DNA of 64,000 bases. Origin: Pseudomonas viridiflava. GTDB lineage: Bacteria > Pseudomonadota > Gammaproteobacteria > Pseudomonadales > Pseudomonadaceae. Of the stretch, positions 63,686 to 64,000 are shown piece after piece. Under the pieces are notes generated by a model. The model made no database searches. It saw only the letters and a list, made by a program, of their open reading frames with translations, and was not told the DNA's origin. Made by a program: the position numbers and the translations under genes. Within the stretch, counting starts at the first letter, position 1. Each line of letters begins with the position of its first letter. The stretch is taken from positions 62,001-126,000 of the forward strand of contig NZ_UTKY01000034.1 in NCBI RefSeq assembly GCF_900583165.1, read 5' to 3'.

Positions 63686-64000
63686 ATGACGGCCCATGCC
63701 GACCTTTCGCCGACCCTTCAACTTGCCATCGACCTGATCCGTCGCCCCTCGGTAACGCCGATCGACGCCGATTGCCAGAAGCTGATGATGCAGCGCCTGG
63801 GCGATGCCGGTTTTGCGCTGGAGCCGATGCGCATCGAAGATGTGGACAACTTCTGGGCCACCCACGGCAAGCACGACGGCCCGGTGCTGTGCTTTGCAGG
63901 CCATACCGACGTGGTACCGACCGGCCCGGTGCAGGCTTGGCAGAACGACCCGTTTGACGCGTTGATCGATGAAAACGGCATGCTCTGCGGGCGTGGCGCA
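63686..64000 (+). CDS. dapE: Succinyl-diaminopimelate desuccinylase, N-terminal part
   Basis: The first 105 codons of an M20-family zinc deacylase that removes succinate from N-succinyl-diaminopimelate, the step after DapC. The metal and catalytic residues H73 and D75 appear in [12 protein letters not shown], and CGRGA begins the second metal segment at the window edge. CCGGAGT precedes the ATG at 63686. In P. aeruginosa dapE also follows ndvB. Confidence 0.95.
   Translation, partial: MTAHADLSPTLQLAIDLIRRPSVTPIDADCQKLMMQRLGDAGFALEPMRIEDVDNFWATHGKHDGPVLCFAGHTDVVPTGPVQAWQNDPFDALIDENGMLCGRGA

Overview
The window looks like chromosome from a member of the Pseudomonas fluorescens group. The gene order from rpoS to dapE (rpoS-nlpD-pcm-surE-truD-ispF-fghA-adhC ... 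eno-kdsA-pyrG-tilS-accA-dnaE-rnhB-lpxBA-fabZ-lpxD-skp-bamA-rseP-dxr-cdsA-uppS-frr-pyrH-tsf-rpsB | map-glnD-dapC ... dapD-csdA-csdE-tcdA-ndvB-dapE) is the conserved pseudomonad core order, recalled from P. aeruginosa. Intergenic spaces carry the palindromic GTGGGAGGGGGCTTGC repeats typical of P. fluorescens relatives. I found no tRNA, rRNA, insertion sequence, prophage, CRISPR array or origin, and no broken genes.

Layout. (1) 1-13.7 kb is the more variable part. It holds the end of a glutathione S-transferase gene, a lipoprotein-type AHL/penicillin acylase (quiP-like), and the exonuclease and ATP-dependent ligase of a four-gene DNA-repair module. A complete amino-acid ABC importer with an embedded M14-type deacylase (aotJQMOP-like) follows, then the other half of the repair module (Lhr-Core helicase and PdeM endonuclease) and a 65-residue proline-rich protein of unknown function. 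(2) 13.7-18 kb holds dcd, a cold-shock gene, and the stationary-phase block rpoS-nlpD-pcm-surE, with a PsrA-type operator inside nlpD. (3) 18-31 kb holds truD, ispF, the glutathione-dependent formaldehyde pathway (fghA, adhC, a LysR regulator), ispD-ftsB, eno-kdsA-pyrG, tilS and accA. (4) 31-49.5 kb is a long minus-strand block for DNA polymerase III alpha, lipid A, outer-membrane biogenesis, isoprenoid and phospholipid precursors and translation factors. (5) 49.9-64 kb is mostly plus strand: map, glnD, the lysine/diaminopimelate genes dapC, dapD and dapE, a CPA1-type antiporter, an ArsC/Spx-like protein, the CsdA-CsdE-TcdA sulfur/tRNA-modification set, and the cyclic beta-glucan synthase ndvB.

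How it fits together. Most genes are housekeeping and sit in tight operons with ATGA/GTGA overlaps. The most interesting points are the split Lhr/MPE/Exo/Lig repair module, a perfect sigma-54 promoter match before the importer, the PsrA box in nlpD, an intrinsic terminator whose 3' stem doubles as the ispF ribosome-binding site, and a varied set of REP/REPIN elements. The REP set includes a collapsed hairpin, an inside-out pair, one arm with a 17-nt replacement, and one element that completes a stop codon. I do not see a clearly new multi-gene system; the repair module is known from P. putida, and only its split arrangement is noteworthy here.
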